From the NCBI GenBank assembly GCA_005789375.1, contig SXXZ01000230.1:1-6907 (forward strand): a DNA stretch of 6,907 nt, given 5' to 3'. The notes beneath the pieces are model-generated. The model made no database searches. It had not been told where the DNA came from and saw only the letters and a program-made list of their open reading frames with translations. The position numbers and the translations under genes are program-made. Position 1 is the first letter of the stretch. Each line of letters begins with the position of its first letter. Of this stretch, positions 4,835 to 6,907 are shown in pieces. Source of the DNA: Verrucomicrobiales bacterium (GTDB lineage: Bacteria; Verrucomicrobiota; Verrucomicrobiae; Limisphaerales; UBA9464).

Positions 4835-6907
4835 ATGAAACAAATCCTTCGCTCTTTGAGTGCCATTTTGCTCGTCGTTTGGGGTAACCTAGAGGTCTGT
4901 GCCGCCGTGGGTCACCCCACGTTCCTAAGTCCGCAAGTGTCGCCTATCGCCCTCGCTGGCGGCTTCGTCTTCGTGGCCAACACGCCGGCGGACACGGTCG
5001 ATGTCATCCAGGCCAGCACCCGAAAGATCGTCACCCGCATCCACGTCGGCATTGAACCGGTCTCCCTAGCGGCCCGACCCGACGGCAAAGAAGTGTGGGT
5101 CGCCAATCATGTCTCCGATTCGGTGAGCGTCATCGACACGGATCCATCGAGCCCGACGCACCTGCAAGTCATCGCCACGGTGCAAGACCTGGATTCAGCC
5201 ACCAAGGCGACGCGCTTTGATGAGCCGGTGGGCATCGCCTTCGCCAACAACGCTAAGGCTTACGTTGCGCTGTCCTCCGAGAACCAAATCGCGGTGATCG
5301 ACGTGGCCCGGCGCACCGTGATCCAGCGATTGGATATTCCCGCGCAAGACCCGCGGGCGATTTTGGTGCGCGCGGGGATGCTTTACGTGATCCCGTTCGA
5401 GTCCGGAAACCAGACGCAGCTTTCCGGCGGCACAGGCAAGCCCGACGGCAACCTCGTGACGTTCAACGCCTGGAACCACTCCATCGCTACTAACAACGTG
5501 CTTTCCTTGGGCCACGTCGTGGACATCGTCAAGAATCCCAAGGTGCCGGATCGCGACTTGTTCGTGTTCGATACAACGACCGAACAACTCGTCGAGACCG
5601 TTTCTACGTTGGGAACCTTGCTCTACGGACTGGCCGTAGACTCGAACGGGGTCGCTTACATTGCACAGACGGATGCGCGCAATAACGTCAACGGACGCGC
5701 CGGGACGCGCAAACAGGGCTTGGCCGAGTTGGAAAACCGCGCATTCCTCAACCGCATTACTCGCATCCCCTTCAAGGCTGGGCGAGCCAACCCGCCGACC
5801 TTCATTGACCTCGAACCGCTGCCGCCTCAGCACCCCGAAGAAGGCCTAGCCCTCGCGACGCCCTACGCCATTCAGATCAGCAACGACGATTCCACGCTCG
5901 TTGTGTCCGCGGCCGGCTCGGACAAACTCTTCACCGTCGACGCCGCCACGGGGAAGATCCTTGGACGCGTCACCGTGGGCGCTGTGCCTCAGGGCATCGC
6001 GCTGGAATGCAGCGCCGATGGCAAGCCGTCGCGGGCGTGGGTGCTGAATGCCGCCGCCGACACCATTTCCCTCGTGGACCTCTCGCGCTCCTCGAAGCTG
6101 GAGGTGATTGATACCCTCGTGCTCGCCGACCCGACCCATGCGCAGGTGAAGCGGGGGCGCATCGCATTCGAGACCGCGTCTTCCTCCACCACCGGAACCT
6201 TCTCGTGTGCCAGTTGCCACCCCAACGGGCATACCGACCAATTGCTCTGGGTCCTCAAGACTCCCATCGTGACCGGCGGCGACCAAATCATGCCCCGCTT
6301 GACCATGCCCATTCGCGGCCTCCGTGAGACGGAGCCCTACCACTGGGACGGCACCCTCGGCGACCCGTACGGCGGGATCAACTCGGCGCACCTCCACACC
6401 GTTGTCCCACCCAACAGCCGCATTGATTCACAAGAATCCAGCGCCCGTCATCTTATCGACGCCGGTCTGGCCGCAACGATGAGTCAGGAAGGGGACTCGA
6501 AACGGAATGATGAGAAAAAGCTCGGACGACTTTCGGCCGCGGATCGCGATGCGATGGCCCTATTCCTTTTGGCGGTGCCCTATCCTCCGGCCCAACGACG
6601 CGCGTTCGACGACGTTCTTTCTACCGAGGCCCGGAACGGGTTCAAACTCTTCCATATCGACGGCGACAACGACCCCGCCAAATCCAAGCCCAACGTCTGT
6701 GGCGACTGCCATCGCATGCCGTTTTGGACGAGCACCAAGACCCCTGGCACCGGCATGGACGCCCCTACTTGGCGCGGCGCCTACGATCGCTGGTTCACCC
6801 TGCCTCAGGGCAGGCTCAACATTATCGACTTCGACTTCTACCGCAGCGTCGCCGAACGAGGCGCCCCCGAACGCTCTATCTGGCAGTTCGCTTGGGGTGC
6901 TCGCAAA
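4835..6907 (+). CDS. Secreted YVTN-type beta-propeller fused to diheme cytochrome c (peroxidase/MauG-like), 3' end outside window
   Basis: The frame is open from ATG at 4835 to the last base: 691 codons without a stop, so the C terminus is missing. Residues 1 to about 24 are a Sec signal peptide (Lys/Arg start, hydrophobic core 8-16, cleavage probably near the Ala pair 23-24). Residues from about 38 to 420 carry beta-propeller repeats of YVTN type: VFVANTPADTVDVI, VWVANHVSDSVSVID, AYVALSSENQIAVIDV, LVVSAAGSDKLFTVD and AWVLNAAADTISLVDL. The rest is cytochrome c-like, with two heme-binding motifs, C458-ASCH462 and C622-GDCH626. MPIRGLRETEPYHWDG (ending 506) resembles the RGL..T.PYHWDG segment of diheme peroxidase/MauG-type proteins. 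It is therefore probably a periplasmic or surface redox protein; the electron partner or substrate is not shown. AGG nine bases before the ATG is a weak ribosome binding site. It follows the second pseudopilin by 53 bp without a terminator. Peroxidase activity is only one possibility; electron transfer or oxidative modification are others. Confidence 0.88.
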   Translation, partial: MKQILRSLSAILLVVWGNLEVCAAVGHPTFLSPQVSPIALAGGFVFVANTPADTVDVIQASTRKIVTRIHVGIEPVSLAARPDGKEVWVANHVSDSVSVIDTDPSSPTHLQVIATVQDLDSATKATRFDEPVGIAFANNAKAYVALSSENQIAVIDVARRTVIQRLDIPAQDPRAILVRAGMLYVIPFESGNQTQLSGGTGKPDGNLVTFNAWNHSIATNNVLSLGHVVDIVKNPKVPDRDLFVFDTTTEQLVETVSTLGTLLYGLAVDSNGVAYIAQTDARNNVNGRAGTRKQGLAELENRAFLNRITRIPFKAGRANPPTFIDLEPLPPQHPEEGLALATPYAIQISNDDSTLVVSAAGSDKLFTVDAATGKILGRVTVGAVPQGIALECSADGKPSRAWVLNAAADTISLVDLSRSSKLEVIDTLVLADPTHAQVKRGRIAFETASSSTTGTFSCASCHPNGHTDQLLWVLKTPIVTGGDQIMPRLTMPIRGLRETEPYHWDGTLGDPYGGINSAHLHTVVPPNSRIDSQESSARHLIDAGLAATMSQEGDSKRNDEKKLGRLSAADRDAMALFLLAVPYPPAQRRAFDDVLSTEARNGFKLFHIDGDNDPAKSKPNVCGDCHRMPFWTSTKTPGTGMDAPTWRGAYDRWFTLPQGRLNIIDFDFYRSVAERGAPERSIWQFAWGARK

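Noticed and set aside
5195..6397. Two minus-strand open frames (5195-5833 and 5846-6397)
   Set aside because: Both are antisense to the propeller-cytochrome frame, which is continuous to the window end and has recognisable blades and CXXCH motifs.

Overview
The window looks like chromosomal DNA from a GC-rich bacterium of the PVC group, most likely Verrucomicrobiota (inferred). The pointers are two pseudopilin-like proteins with the N-terminal block [18 protein letters not shown] and a C-terminal H-X9-DG-type motif, a secreted YVTN beta-propeller/diheme cytochrome fusion, and a small Ala/Pro-rich protein with a TVRISLPPKP motif. No rRNA or tRNA gene, transposase, integrase or CRISPR array is visible. 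The genes are ordinary chromosomal ones, not a phage or island.

Layout, left to right: (1) the C-terminal part of a type II (eukaryote-like) glutamine synthetase, closed by a strong intrinsic terminator at 502-528. (2) A free-standing pseudopilin gene at 761-1522, with a good sigma70-like promoter (TTGACA-16-TACAGT) and its own terminator, so probably monocistronic and well expressed. (3) A 358-bp gene-free stretch with that terminator, five perfect copies of the 10-bp unit GAGACCTGGT, and a cluster of short inverted repeats. (4) On the minus strand, an extended short-chain dehydrogenase resembling the ArnA decarboxylase domain and UDP-glucuronate decarboxylases (1881-2879). (5) A short divergent control region with an 8-bp inverted repeat. 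(6) A plus-strand pair: an Ala/Pro-rich, C-terminally membrane-anchored protein (2965-3396) followed 26 bp later by thioredoxin (3423-3758), then a strong terminator. (7) A second pseudopilin (3975-4781) followed 53 bp later by a large secreted beta-propeller/diheme cytochrome c protein that runs off the window end (4835 to beyond 6907).

How they fit together: the window is a series of short, separately terminated units, not one pathway. The likely functional pairs are the tail-anchored Ala/Pro-rich protein with thioredoxin, and the second pseudopilin with the propeller-cytochrome. The latter is the best candidate for something new: a pseudopilin-like surface or secretion component coupled to an exported redox protein. 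The intergenic repeats at 1641-1880 are the main non-coding structure no gene explains.
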